From: Archilochus colubris
Lineage: Eukaryota; Chordata; Aves; Apodiformes; Trochilidae
Direction: 5' to 3'
DNA: 64,000 bases
Assembly (NCBI GenBank): GCA_023079485.1
Contig: CM041083.1
Location: 175,391,480-175,455,479, forward strand
A program made the translations under genes and the position numbers. The notes below the pieces were generated by a model, which did no database searches, was not told the DNA's origin, and saw only the letters and a list, made by a program, of their open reading frames with translations. Of this stretch, positions 13,841 to 25,783 are shown one piece after another (positions within the stretch are counted from its first letter, which is position 1; every line of letters starts with the position of its first letter).

Positions 13841-14000
13841 AGGGTATCTTAAAGTTCATTAGACTGTCTAGAAAATATAATTCCATTCTGGCTATCCACT
13901 GACAACAGAGGGATTTTAGGGACTTACCTCAAATGTCGATCTCTACATTTAGACATTCAACGTAGGTGTCTTAACCCTGAAATGAATCCCACCCACACTT
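13841..14000. repeat. Possible ancient dispersed repeat, copy 1
   Basis: The segment around 13950-13993 (tagacattcaacgtaggtgt, then aaatgaatcccaccc) aligns loosely by eye with 39036-39083 (tagactctatgattaggtgt, then gatgaacctcaccc). A nearby block gggtatcttaaagttcatta at 13847 also resembles ggtatcttaaaagtacttaa at 38603. This would fit a very old repeat shared by two places. Family unknown; chance similarity is possible. Confidence 0.25.
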
Positions 14001-17000
14001 TTATCCTTCAAAAAAAAAAAAAAATGTAAGGACATGAGATTGCTTGAAGCAAAATGCATAGAACTTGCCAGTAAATGACTGTCAAATATGTGCAGCACTT
14101 TGACACAGCTCTCATCCAAACAGGTGGTTGTTTTCCAGAAATAAATATGAGTATACTTTTAGGGTCCCCTGCCACTACGTGTGATTCTTAGTTCTGTGTT
14201 ACATCCATATTCAGATGGACATGTTCTGCTGCTTGGTCCACTGCCCATTTGTTGTTGTTTTGTTACAAATTAGTTTGTGGCACAATCCTGTCAGTTGTTA
14301 AGACACTGCTAAAATGGTGATTTTTTTTTTTTTTCTCTTACTGCTCTCCACAGCATGCAGGATCAAGATACCCTCGTTCAGTCAAACTGAATAATTGTTT
14401 CTGAGCAGAAGCAAAGGGTTTTATTACCAGCTGTTTTTAATACCTTGAGATTGGCCTTATGTTTTCAGACAATTAGCTCCATTAAGTTCTTCCTGACATG
14501 CTGCTGTGCAATGAGCACACTATTAGGAGTGGAACTACTCTGCAAAGATGATGTATAAATTATACTACCCTTGAATTAGTCCTGCTTGGCTCAGTATCTA
14601 AGCAAGAAGCAACTGAGTGTTATTAGTCACTGGTAACAGTTTGACCTCTGAAAGACAAAGCTGCTCATTTTTACTATGAGATTGGTAACTGCAAATGACA
14701 TTAAACTTCTTCCAGAATTTCCTTACTTAACTAGAATTGACTAAGCACTCAAGCAGAGCATGTACCCATGGCTTGTTTCAAACAGTGAGTGTAGAGGATG
14801 GATAGCCTTAATTTTTTTCTGCTTTAAGAAGGTATCTTGATTCTTAATTTTTCCCAAAGGGAATGTTCTTTCCATTCCAGATATCTTAATTTAAAATTAA
14901 ATTATTTGAAGTTATTTGTCTTCTTTTCTCCTCAGAGCTCTGGTAAAGCAGTGTCAACTGTTATTATGGTGGATGATAATACTTTAACAGTTCCTGATTA
15001 CTTGTCAAGGGCCATTGCATGTCTGGAGATGTGGCTCTCCATGGAAAGAATGTCACTACATAATTTTAGATTTCCTTGAAAAGAATCCTCTAATGCTGGC
15101 TAGAACATCAGGGCACTGACCCACTTCAGTGATACACAGTGTTCAGCATAGGTGGCTGTGACTGGTGTGGTATGGTGCTGATGTGACTCATATTGGGCAG
15201 CACAGCCAGGAGGGACCAATGGAGATCTCTGCTCAGGACACTGGTATGGCTGTGGGAAAGCAGTGGTTGGAGGGCATGTTGCTATGATGAAATTCACAAA
15301 CTGTGCTTTCAGGGAAGATACTACTGTCAGGACAGAATAATCTGTTCCTTATTTAGATAATTCACCCCCCACACATGGTATTTCTAACTGAGTATTTGTT
15401 AATTTTTCAGCATATTATCTTCAGTTTCGTTTGTATCCCTCTGTTTTACCAGTTTATCTGTGCTGGATACTAATTCTTTTTTTCCTCAGGTCCTGAAAAT
15501 TCCAACCAACTTTGTAGATAATTTTCTCTTTTGCTTTGCCTATTTTATTCTAGCAAGTTTTCCTGGAAGTGAAAGTTCTTGTCGTGGGTCTTTGTCTTTC
15601 ATCTTGCACTTACTTGGAACGTGAAACCAATTTGTTTGGTGTTGATCTCCTGTGCTCCAAAATTTATGTGTAAACACCATGACATGTTCCAATTTAGCCT
15701 GTACCCACTTGGATGGAACCTGATGTTATTTTTTAAGAATCATGTCAAAAGGTGGAACAGTGTTCTGATTATTCAGAACATTGGTCTGATCTCATATTAG
15801 CATAGAAATCTAGTAAGTGAGAAGATGCAGTGTAAAATACTGCAGATATAATATAGTATCTAATGAATCTTAAAAAAATCAATTTTTAATAGCCACATGA
15901 AACTGTTCTCATTCATATTAGTTATACATCAGTTTTCCTTGCTCACAGGATTAGGTTTAATTTCAGAAGTTGAGGATCAGAATAGGATGATTTCAATATT
16001 GTCCTATTCCCTGATGTCAGAAGGAATTCCTTCTTAAAGGGATGGCACTGCAGGTAGTCTGTCTATGTCTGCTAAAGAAACTAATCCTTCATTTAAGATG
16101 AATCCCAGAATGACTCAAAAGCTCAGTCAAATAGCCTAAGATGTTATTGTTTTCCACAAATGTATCATGAAAGGACGTGTTGAGGAGTCTGAAGTTATTC
16201 TGTAAGCAGGTGCTATGACTAATTTCAGACTGAATATTAGTTTTGTTAAAAAATATGTTTTGCAGAGATGTTCTACTAGGTGCACGGAGTAAAGTTTTTA
16301 AGCTGCTTTTAAAACAGAACATGAAGATTACTTACTAGAAGTATATAGCAATGTTACTAATAGCCTTTGGTTTATGTGGATGGTTCTCAGCTTCATATAC
16401 TAAACATATATTTAAAAGAAAAAAATATTTACACATGGAAGCTACATCACTAGTAATGGAATTTAAAAGAAATTCAGACATTCAGTATGTAACTGCACAG
16501 TGCTAGAAGGCAGGGAGTATGGAGAATGTAGGATACACCTGCACAGTGATGTTTAATTACAATAGGTTGCATCTGTGTATTTGAAGGTCATCCTCTTTAG
16601 GTAGTTTAAGGTAGATTTTAGCTCTTAGAAAACTAATTTCAAGGAGAAGTAAGTATTACTTCCCTTATCAGTGGGTTTTATGCATATATTCCTTGAAGAC
16701 GGGTGAGCTTTAATCTTTCAGGATGTTTCATGAGATTTCCATTTTCATGGTTTTTCCAGTTTTCCACTGGTTTACCACAGTATCTGAAGCAGGACTGTAC
16801 CACAACTCATGGTGCAGGCCGTCTCCTGCTGCTATATATATATTCATACTCAGAAGGCAATTAGAGTAAGAAATAGATTTCCTGGCAAGGAAAATCTTTC
16901 CAAAACAAGATAGGACCCTAGCTTGCAGCTGGGTTATTGCTGTATCTGGTTTGCAACAGTGACAGGAACCTGCGTATCAGAGGATATTCCTACTCAGGGT

Positions 17001-17087
17001 AGACACATGTCTTCCTTTGTATGTTTGTTTTCCTTCAGGTTTTACCAAACACAATTTGGTTGTGGTAAATAGTTCCTTTTCAGTTTG
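14001..17087. other. Non-coding stretch, nothing recognised
   Basis: Mixed AT-rich intron-like DNA with a T run near 14322-14335. No gene or transposon signal was recognised. Confidence 0.4.
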
Positions 17088-17725
17088 CCAGCCTTTCAGA
17101 AGTTTGGTTCCCTAGGGATTGATATTGGGCCCAACACTGTTTAATGTCTTTGTAAGTGATCTGAATGGTGGGATCAAGTGTACCCGGATAGAATTGTGGA
17201 TGAATCCAAACTGAGTGGGGAAGTGGACACTTAGGAAAGGAGAGACACTGCAGAAAAGACCTGGATAGGCTGGAATAGTGGGCTGACAAGAACCTTATGA
17301 AGATCAACATGCACAAGGTCTTGCATCTGGGAAAATATAATCCAGGATTGCAGCATGGGCTGGGGAGTAATTCTGTGGAAAGGTGCCTTGGGCTTGGTGG
17401 TACCTTCGAAAGGGGGTCTTGGTAGACAGCAAGCTCAGTATGAATGGACAGTGTGCTACAGTGAGAAAGAAAGCCAGCAGGATGCTAGGCTGCATCAGCA
17501 GGGACATGACCAGTAAAGCTAAAAAAGGCATCATTCAACTCTACTCAGAACTTGTCAGGCCAAACCTGGAGTACTCTTTTCAGTTTTGGTCCCCACTATA
17601 TAAAAAATGTGTGGACAAGCTGGAGAGGGTTCAGAGGAGGGCCACAAAGATGATTGTAGGACTGAGGAGCCTGCTGTATGAGAAAAGGCTAAAAGAATTG
17701 GGTGTGTAAAGCCTCAAGTAAAGAA
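17088..17725 (+). mobile_element. CR1 LINE, plus strand, left part of an interrupted copy
   Basis: CR1 ORF2 C-terminal region, 5'-truncated inside the reverse transcriptase. It starts near the block corresponding to ...GLILGPTLFNVFVSDLN, continues through a degraded DD active-site region near 17193-17220 (reading VDESKLSG where functional copies read a DD pair), and then the long clear stretch [20 protein letters not shown] ... [20 protein letters not shown] at about 17430-17630. It has frameshifts and stops, so it is inactive. It breaks off at caagtaaagaa (17715-17725), where an antisense CR1 has inserted, and resumes at 18945. Confidence 0.92.
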
Positions 17726-18933
17726 TCACAAAATCATTTAATTACAGAATAATTTGGGTTGGAAGAGACCTCTAAAGGTCATGTAGTTCAACCCCCCTGC
17801 AGTAAGCAGGGACCCCCTCAACTAGATCAGGTTGCTCAGAACCTTGTCAAGCCTCAACTTGAGTATCTCCAGGGATGAGGCCTCAACTATCTCTCTGGAC
17901 AACCTTTTTCATTTTTCCACTATCCTAATGGTAAAGAGCTTGCTTTTAACTTCCAATCTAAATCTGCTCTTGTCTAATTAAAACCATTGTCCATCACACT
18001 GTCACTCCAGGCCCTTGCAAACAGTCCATCTCCAGCCTTCCTGCTGGCCCTCTTCAAATGTTGGAAGATCACTATTAGGTCTCCCCAGAGCCTTCTTTTC
18101 TGTGGGCTGAACAACCACAGCTCCCTCATCCTGTCTTCTTAGAGGAGGTGTTCCAACTCCCTGATCATTTTCATAGTCCTCCTCTGGACCTGGTCCATCA
18201 GATCCATGTCCTTCCTGTACTGAGGACTCTAGAGGTGGATTCAATACTCCAGGTGAGATCTTACCAGAGTAAAGTGGCAGAATCACATCTCTTGATCTGC
18301 TGGCCACCCTTCTTTTGATGCAACCCAGGATGTGATTGGCCTTTTGGGTTGCAACTATGCACTGTTGGTTCATGTCCAGCTTTTCATGCAGCAACACTTC
18401 CAAGTCCTTTTCTGAAGGTTGCTTTCTAAAACCTCATCCCCAAGCGTGTATTTAGAGTGTACGTTGTCCCGACCCAGGTGCAGGACCTTGCACTTAGTTC
18501 ATCTGGGCCCATCTGTCCAATTTTTCCAAGTCCTTGTGGATGGCATCCTGTCCCTTGCTGGTTTGTTGACAGGACCACTCAGCTTGGTAGCACTGGCAAA
18601 CCTACTAATGGTGCATTCAATCCTGCTGTTTCACTGTTAAAAATATTAAGCAGTACAGGTCCCAGTATGGAGGGACACCACTTGTGACTGGTCTCCATGT
18701 GGAATTCAAGCCATTGACCCCTACCCTCTGGATGTGACCATCCAGACAATTTCTTGACCAATGAACAGTTCTCTGATCAAATCTCTCCAACTTTATGTGT
18801 AGGACATTGTGGGGGACCATGTCAAATCCCTTGCAAAAGTCCAGATAGATGACATCCACTGCTTTTCCCTTGTCAACTGATGCAATAACTCCACTGTAGA
18901 AAGCCACTAGGTTGGTAGAGGCCAGATTTGCCC
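17726..18933 (-). mobile_element. CR1 LINE, minus strand, nested inside another CR1
   Basis: A 1,208-base minus-strand CR1, 3' end on the left (degraded form of the usual start, then aatttgggttggaagagacc), running back through the 3' UTR and ORF2 into the reverse transcriptase. On the minus strand RT motif A reads VIYLDFCKGFDMVPHN near 18800-18850. The region of the catalytic Asp pair reads FASATKLSG near 18575-18600, where functional CR1 has FADDTKL, so both active-site aspartates are lost. Several frameshifts break the frame. It is flanked by an exact 11-bp direct repeat, at 17715-17725 and 18934-18944, which marks the insertion. Confidence 0.93.
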
Positions 18934-18944
18934 CAAGTAAAGAA
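18934..18944 (+). repeat. Right copy of an 11-bp target-site duplication
   Basis: The sequence caagtaaagaa is identical to 17715-17725. The two copies flank the minus-strand CR1. Two of the three bases before each copy also match (cct versus ccc), so the duplication may extend to about 14 bp with one mismatch. Confidence 0.85.
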
Positions 18945-19260
18945 GGTTTAGTGGACACCTTATCTCCATGTCCAGTACTTGAAGGGTGGCTACTAAGAAG
19001 ATGGATATTCCCTTTTTATAAGGCATCACATGGAAAAGATGACTGGTAATAAGTGTAAGTTACTCAGATTCTAGTTGGACACAGGAGAAGAAGTTTTCAC
19101 TTTGATGGGTGAGAACAATCATCCACTAGATGGTTGATTCTCCAGCACTGGGTATTTTTAAGATTCATTTGGACAGGTGCTTTACCTTCTTTTCTAGATC
19201 GTGCTTTCTCCAAGAAAGGTTGGAACAGATGGTCCCTTCCAACCTGGTATTCTATGATTC
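18945..19260 (+). mobile_element. CR1 LINE, plus strand, right part of the interrupted copy
   Basis: Continuation of the CR1 that stops at 17725. It resumes with the block ending gtccagtacttgaagggtgg, passes through the 3' UTR and ends with the CR1 3' terminus ccaacctggtattctatgat at about 19240-19260. Joined across the insertion, left and right parts line up with the usual CR1 order with no missing or repeated segment apart from the 11-bp duplication. Confidence 0.88.
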
Positions 19261-19974
19261 AAAGTCTTATTTTTTTCTTTTCAAAGTTAACTTTCTGAAC
19301 ATCTTTCATTCTGAAATTCCTTTGCATTCAGGCATTCAGGCCTAGAATCATCCCCAGCTATGACAGTCAAAAGAAAAATGGAGATCTGACTGAATTACTT
19401 GTAGCAACTTTTCTTCTCTTTCTCCCCTAACTTTAGGAGTCCAAGGTAAATGCATTCCAATTTAGAAACCTTAGCAAGCTGTCTAAATTTAGGCAGGTTG
19501 AATCTATATGCAGCACCTCTGAATGTAGTATTATCTACAGTATTGACCCTCTACATTCATTAGTGTGAGATGGTTGTAAAACAGTAAACACTGCAAAATT
19601 CTCTTTTTAGCCACCTAATGATGTTTTTCCCCACTGGTAGCTAAACTAAATTAAACCCAAATAAAGAGTAAATTAATGGCATATATTTATATTCGACCTA
19701 TCTTACCTGATAAATAAAATGATGGCAAGTATATTTAGAAGAAAGTCTTCCAGAATATAGTTGCTGTGGTTCATAAGGAAAATTTGACATTCAGAGTCAG
19801 AGACAGTATTACTAACAGAGATAGAGAACTGTGTGATACATGTAAATAAAGAGAAAACTGGGTAAAACTTAACCACTGTAGAAAAAGCTGGTTGATATTA
19901 AGGCTGGAGATAAAACCTTACATGTGTATGCACCATTGCAGAATTAAGTAAATTTATTTTGTTTTGTTCCTGAG
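19261..19974. other. Non-coding stretch, nothing recognised
   Basis: AT-rich DNA between the CR1 nest and the LTR. No gene or repeat signal seen. Confidence 0.45.
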
Positions 19975-20960
19975 ACAATGGTCTTCGGTTAGTGCAGTGT
20001 TGTTTTGGAAGCTGAGGGGCTCCAGTGAGAAGCTGTTGGGAGCTCCCCTGGCTTCAATTCTGCCCCCTTCTCTGGCCAAGGCTGAATAGATACTGGAAGC
20101 TGGGATGCGCCTTTGTGAGTCACATATTCAAGAAAGGGAAAACAAAAATGAAAAAATGAAAAAAAAACCAAAACAAGCACCTACAGAGCAGAGGAGAGGA
20201 GGAAGTGAGAGCAATGGCAGAGAAAAGACACCAAGGTCAGTGAGAAAGGTGGGAGAGAAAGTGCCCAAGCAGAGATTTCCCCACAGCCCATGGTGAGATA
20301 GCAGCTGTCCCCCTGCAGCCCATGGAGGAGCGCGGTGGAGCAGTCCCTGAAGGGGCACGGTGGAGTAGTCACTGAAGGATGACAGTGGGCAGATGTGGGG
20401 AGCTGCTGCTGGGGAGTGTCATAGGTGGGCAGATGTGGATCTGCATACCTGGAGGACGCCGTGTCAGGGGAGGTGACTGCTCCTGCAGCAGCCGTGACTC
20501 TGTGTGCAGCCTGGGCTGGAGCAGTCTGTACCTGAGGGACTGCACCTGTGGGAGGGACTCATGGCCGAGGGGATCTTGAAGGACTCTGCCATGAGAGAGA
20601 TCCACCTCTGGAGTGGGGAAGGGCTGTGAGGAGTCCTCCCCCTGAGGAAGAAGGAGCAGCAGAAACACACTGTGGGGAACTGACCCTAAACCCCTTTAAT
20701 GCCTTAAGACCAGGAATAAGGGAGGGGTGGGGGAAGGCCTATCTGTGTTTTCTCTTTTTCCTAGTAGATTAAATCAGGTGGGTATTTTTCTTCCCAAGTT
20801 GAGTCCTTCTGGTTGTTGCCCATTACCACAATTGGAGAATGAGAACCTCCCTAACCTTGTCTTAATTTACAAGCCTTTAGGTATATTTTTTCTTCACTTT
20901 TCCACTGTGGGGGATAGGGGGTGAGTGAATGGAGGCCAGGTTGATACCTAAACCATGACA
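19975..20960 (+). mobile_element. Solo LTR of an avian endogenous retrovirus (probably ERVL-like)
   Basis: The arrangement matches a long LTR common in bird genomes. A left block has ggaagctgaggggctccagt and tctggccaaggctgaataga. Then come an A-rich tract at 20134-20176, a GC-rich middle with repeated 'ctgcagcccatgg / ggtggagcagtc' units at about 20280-20600, the block cttcccaagttgagtccttc near 20790, and the right end ctaaaccatgaca at 20948-20960. No internal gag, pol or env frame lies on either side, so it is a solo LTR, the product of LTR-LTR recombination. The right end (…CA) is fairly clear; the left end and the flanking duplication could not be fixed. Family assignment is from memory. 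Confidence 0.8.
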
Positions 20961-23900
20961 CCTGTCCATCCCCATTTACAGGAGCAATGGAGGGAAAGGT
21001 GGGTCAAGCAGAGAGATCCCAAACACTTCTAAGAGGGAGTCTGTTTTATTCAAGGAGAGATTGTCTGATAGAGCTGCCCAAGATAGAGAGGCTGTGTTTG
21101 GGGCTGGAGGAAGCATCTTCCAGCCCTGGCTTCTCAGGACCATGAAGCAATGCTGATTTTTCTCTTGACCTGCTTTATGACAGAGTTCAGATGAGGTATT
21201 TGAGCTAACCCTTGAATCTGTGACTCTCTTGTACCAGCTGAGATTCTTGATAGCTAGAATAATGTCTCAGAGAGTTTCAAAGAGCAATCAAGTTTCATTT
21301 TGCTAAAATTATAATAGCACTCTCTGTTCTCTTCAGCTTTTATTTGATTGTCTTGCTAAGCAAGTGTTCCCAAATCGAGAATTGGTTGCAGTTCTGAATT
21401 AAGCTAGTTTGTGTTTAGATGAACTTCTCCCCTCTGACTCTAGGAAACATACCACAGATGCTTCAAAATAAAGTTGCTTACTCCCTAGTTCCAGAGATAA
21501 ATCTGAATGATTACTTTTTAAACTGGATGAGTGAAAACCTGTCCTAATATAGTACAGAATTAATCCTTTGCCAGTTGGAAATCATTACAAGATATATTTT
21601 CCACAGTAAAGTTTTCTACATCAATTTTTTTGTATTTCCATCTCTGTCAAATATAATTTCCTCTAAGTAACATGCTGGAATAATGCTATGTTTGGGAGAG
21701 AAATCATTATTTAGGAGAGAAGACTTTACATAATATTTCAGAAAGCAGCTTGTGAGTCTTGAGAAGATGGATTTGTTAAGATTTTCAGGTGATTTGTTTT
21801 TGTGTTGTAATACAGTGATGTAAATTCTGACTTTTCACACCCAAGGAGGAAAGTATAAACTTCTTCAAGAGTCCTCTGAACTTCTTATTGTTACTATTTA
21901 CATTTTTTACTCCTCATTTTGCAGGACACTTTTAATCCTGGATACTTGAGCATAAGCATAAATCACAATTTACCATGCAGGCACATTTTTTGAGAGAAAT
22001 ATTCTCCTTGATTTAATATAATACCTCATCAAGCTATGCATTAGGGTATTTTCTGTGCTATAAATTTAAAGATCCTGAGTGACATGAAGCTGTCATTGCA
22101 TGACTTCTGGCAAATAGAAGTTGTCAGACTTCAGGTTTTCTGTCAGGTTTTCTATTCCATTCTTTAAGATCATTATTGCTACAGGGGCAGGAAGGGGTTA
22201 CTCATCACAGAAGAATAGAAGTTATTGAGAAAAAAACCCCATGATTTTTATCAGGCTTTGGTCCAGGTAGTAATTAGGTTTTGATGTTAAGCTACTTAAA
22301 GAAAACAATTATATATTTGATTGATTCCAATCAAATTCCTTTATTCAGGTTTATAGCCAATAGGCAACCATTTTTTTCTAGACTTGTATAATTACATTTT
22401 GTGTTATATAGTTAATTAGATTGTAGAACACTGTCTGCCACAGAGTCTAATTGTTTTGCTTTGATTCAATTTAATTTTTATTTGATCAGCTGTTATAATT
22501 ATTTTTAATTGAGTTAGTGTGATACTATCGGCAACTGAGCTTAGGTAATAAGTTCCCCTGATTCTGTCTTTTTATGAAGTATTTTAATAAAATATATTAA
22601 ATAAAATATATTAAATTAATATAGTTTTAATAAAATATACATCTCTGAACATGTGAGGGCAGAACCATTAAAGATCTGAGTGGAAACAGGCCAATAAATT
22701 TTAAAGACTGATCCGTTTCCCCACCTAGTCTTTAATTCTTGCCAGTTTTTGCTTTATTTTAGTTCAGCTTTTTTCAAGGTTCCCACAAAATACACATACA
22801 GCAGTATCCAATATAAAAATTTTTATTGAGTTTATACTCAGCAGATCTCTTTACTGAGCAGATCTCTTCGCAGCTGTCTCTCTATCAGCTGTAAACACCA
22901 AGGGTGTGTTAACTTATCCTTGAGTTGGCTCATCTTGGACATCTGAAAATGGACCCACATTGGAGTGTTTTTATTAGCAAGTCTTTACTAAAGGTATTTA
23001 AGCAGTCTGCCTACACCCTCCCTTTTCTGGCCAAACTGCTGCTGGGAGTGTCATCACACGAAGTGTGGAAAGACAAATGGATCAGCATGTAAACACATCC
23101 TGAAGCATAGAAAAGCTACTGCCACTTGTACCTTAACTCCCACAAGGAATCCTTTTGTCTTCTACTTCCCAAGCTTCTCTGCCTCCTCTTTTCCTCTTCA
23201 AATGAACTTTACAGGTAGACACAACTATTATTTGATTTCTCAGCAGAAAGTGTGTACTTATTTTTTCTCCCATGCTTTCCTTCTGTGGAGATAAAAAGCC
23301 CACCTTCCCTTTGAGCAGGGGACAGCCCACTCCTGAGAAATGTTGCTGTGCTGTACGGAAATTGCAGGACCACATCCACAGAGTCACAAGGTCAGTGCTA
23401 CTGTTAGAAATGCTGGAGGAGAACCTTCTGTGTGGCCAGATGACACTAAAGAACTTTCTCTCAAAAACTATTTTGGAGAGCTGCTTGAATTTACCCAGGA
23501 GAATAACACCAGCCAAGGAGACTGGGAGGTCAGCTCAGCTGGATGGCACAGTCACTCATTAAGATCATTATCTGTGTTATTGCCTTCTCTATTCTTCCCA
23601 CCCCAAACTGGCTCCCTGCTGCATGTGGGCTGGGCTGATATCTTTCATGCTTCAATCATTTCAAAGAACAAGTTAATGTCAGTCAGGGGAAAGCAGTCTT
23701 TCTCTCCTTTGCTCTGGTGTCAGGCTTTAAGGCTTCAGTATTCCCCTCTGAGCAGGAACAAGTAGTTCAGGCTTCAGGATCTTTATGTTAAAAAGATATT
23801 TGCATATGGCTACCCATCAGCAAGAGGTAACAATGCATGGTGTTTTTTTCAAGGAGTGTCTCTTTCTAGTTTAAATATGAGTAGGAAGATGAACTAATTT

Positions 23901-25012
23901 AACATGTACTAGAGAGCTATTATAATCTAATGATATTTCTGTGTCCTTGTGGTGCTAATTTTTTTTCATGTGCAGAACTATCTGGTTTTTTCACCCAAAT
24001 GGTAAGTGAAATTAAGCTTAGTTTTAGCTGTATTTGAAGCAGTACTTGAATACCTCTGATTTGAGCAGTTATAGAGATTTAAAATACTGCATGCCTAGCC
24101 CAAAATGGTTTTACACTTAGATGTTAATAATTTCTAGTATCTCTCAACAATGGCTTTTATTGCTTTTTTTTGGCTTTTTTTTCCCCCCCTTATGCTCCTA
24201 AAACTCATCTACTGGTATTTCTGACCTGCAGTGGACATGTTTAAAACGGTCCCTGGAATGGTGTTGGCTGAACCCAATTGACATCTTTCTTCGCAGTTTC
24301 AAGGCACAGTTTATTAATTATCATGGACTGGAAATTATTCCCAGTAGACAGCTCTCATTCAGCTGTCTTATTTTGGACCGAGGGAGTTTAAAAGTATGGG
24401 CAGAGCCTATCCAGTTGACTTCAATACTAGACACATGTTTAAATTACTTTACTGAACATATACCTATACACCAGTTTTGGGACTGTTAGGTTCAGAAATC
24501 AAAGGATTATCTGCATTTATTTTTTCTTGTTTAAGTGGAACATTGTGTTCTGGTGATTGAAAGTGAAGGATCTTCATGCTTCATTTGGATTGGGGTTTAT
24601 CAGAGCTAGAGTATTTAAAAAATTCCTTTTTACTGTGTATTGAATAGAATTCTGTGTCAGGTAGAAGCTGGTATGTCACAGAACTATTTTAGAAAGAAAA
24701 TGTCATAGTTTCATGAATATAAAAAATGTCAGAAACTTTTCTTTACCATGAAAAATGCATATGAAATAGTTTCAGAAGATCACAGAGAAATCAGCATGGT
24801 ATTTAACTGTTCTAAATGTTCTTGATTCCTGAGGAAGGTGCTTGCATAGCTGCTTCTTATGAAGTTTCACATTTTTGCTTCTGCAAAGCAAACTTGGCAA
24901 ATTCAGGTTTACTCTTGATGACATCATAAAAGAAGCTATATAGTATAATAATGCTACAGTAAGTGTAACCTAGGGATCTGTGATGGAAACACAAGCGTCT
25001 TTAGAAGAGCCG
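20961..25012. other. Non-coding stretch with small local repeats
   Basis: No gene was recognised. It holds a 14-bp AT tandem repeat at 22586-22613 and a 17-bp-period duplication of gcagatctctt (22841-22851 and 22858-22868). Overlapping open frames on both strands at 23130-23765 show no domain resemblance and look like chance. Confidence 0.45.
22586..22613 (+). repeat. Perfect 14-bp AT-rich tandem repeat, two copies
   Basis: The unit aataaaatatatta occurs twice head-to-tail (22586-22599, 22600-22613), with a partial third copy (aataaaatata) near 22630. It is simple slippage-type sequence. Confidence 0.9.
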
Positions 25013-25262
25013 CAGAAACACAGAATACCAGGTTGTAAAGGAGCTCAAGGATCATCTAATCCAACCTTCCTGGCAAAAGTCAAGTCTAGAAAGGTGGCCC
25101 AGCACCCTGTCTCGCTGGATCTTATTAGAGTCCAGTGTTGGGTAATCCACCACTTCTCTGGGGAAATGATTCCATTGTTTTTTCTCATCATGAAAAATTT
25201 CCCTATTGAGTCCAATTCGAATCTTCCCAGGAGTAACTTGTACCAGAAGGGCAGTGCCAAGG
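25013..25262 (-). mobile_element. CR1 LINE 3'-end fragment, minus strand
   Basis: Minus-strand CR1 3' UTR with its 3' end at the left (acagaataccaggttgtaaa, then ggatcatctaatccaacctt), continuing with cagtgttgggtaatccacca and ending near gagtaacttgtaccagaagg. It is the same CR1 subtype as the 3' end of the copy at 18945-19260. Non-coding, 5'-truncated. Confidence 0.88.
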
Positions 25263-25783
25263 AAGATTTCAGAAGTCACACATATTGATACTATGTGCAT
25301 TCTATGTACATCTGTGTGCATTCAGCTGCCCATCTGCTGAAGATTTGTTGTCTTTGGGCATCTTCTTCTATGTCTGAAAGGTTTATGAAATAGTAAACAC
25401 TGTGGCCAGCAACAAATGGGGTTTGTTGCAGAGGCCTTTGGTGCCTGCTGGTGGGTCACTCTGGCACTCCTCCCTTTCCTTCACATCTGGCTATGACAGT
25501 GTTTCAAGGTAGGAGACAACATGCAAGAGAATGCAAGCCAGAGGCCCCTGGAAAAATGGTGGGAATATGACTGGCAGCAAGTAAGGCAAAAGCAGAGGTT
25601 GAATAAAAGCCAAGAAATTTTGATTGCTTTTTTTAAGCTTTAACTTTGATAGAGAGACTTCTAGGTACCGTTGGATACAGTATGTATGTATACACATGAT
25701 ACAGCATCAGAAGGCAATTTCCAATTATTTCTTTTCAGCATCTATAAAATTAATAATATCACCTCGTCTTAAAAAAATTGTCC
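25263..25783. other. Non-coding spacer between two CR1 fragments
   Basis: No recognisable element. The two flanking CR1 pieces are of different subtypes, so this is not simply an insertion splitting one copy. Confidence 0.4.

Noticed and set aside
17383..17709. 108-codon open frame as a host gene
   Set aside because: It is the C-terminal part of CR1 ORF2, not a cellular gene.
20280..20660. GC-rich block as a CpG-island promoter
   Set aside because: CG dinucleotides are few and the sequence is explained by the LTR core.
20379..20772. Several overlapping frames in the GC-rich block
   Set aside because: They fall inside the solo LTR. GC-rich DNA has few stop codons, so these are not genes.
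23133..23765. Overlapping open frames of 96-141 codons on both strands
   Set aside because: Three overlapping frames with no family resemblance, no transposon landmarks and no splice support. Treated as chance.
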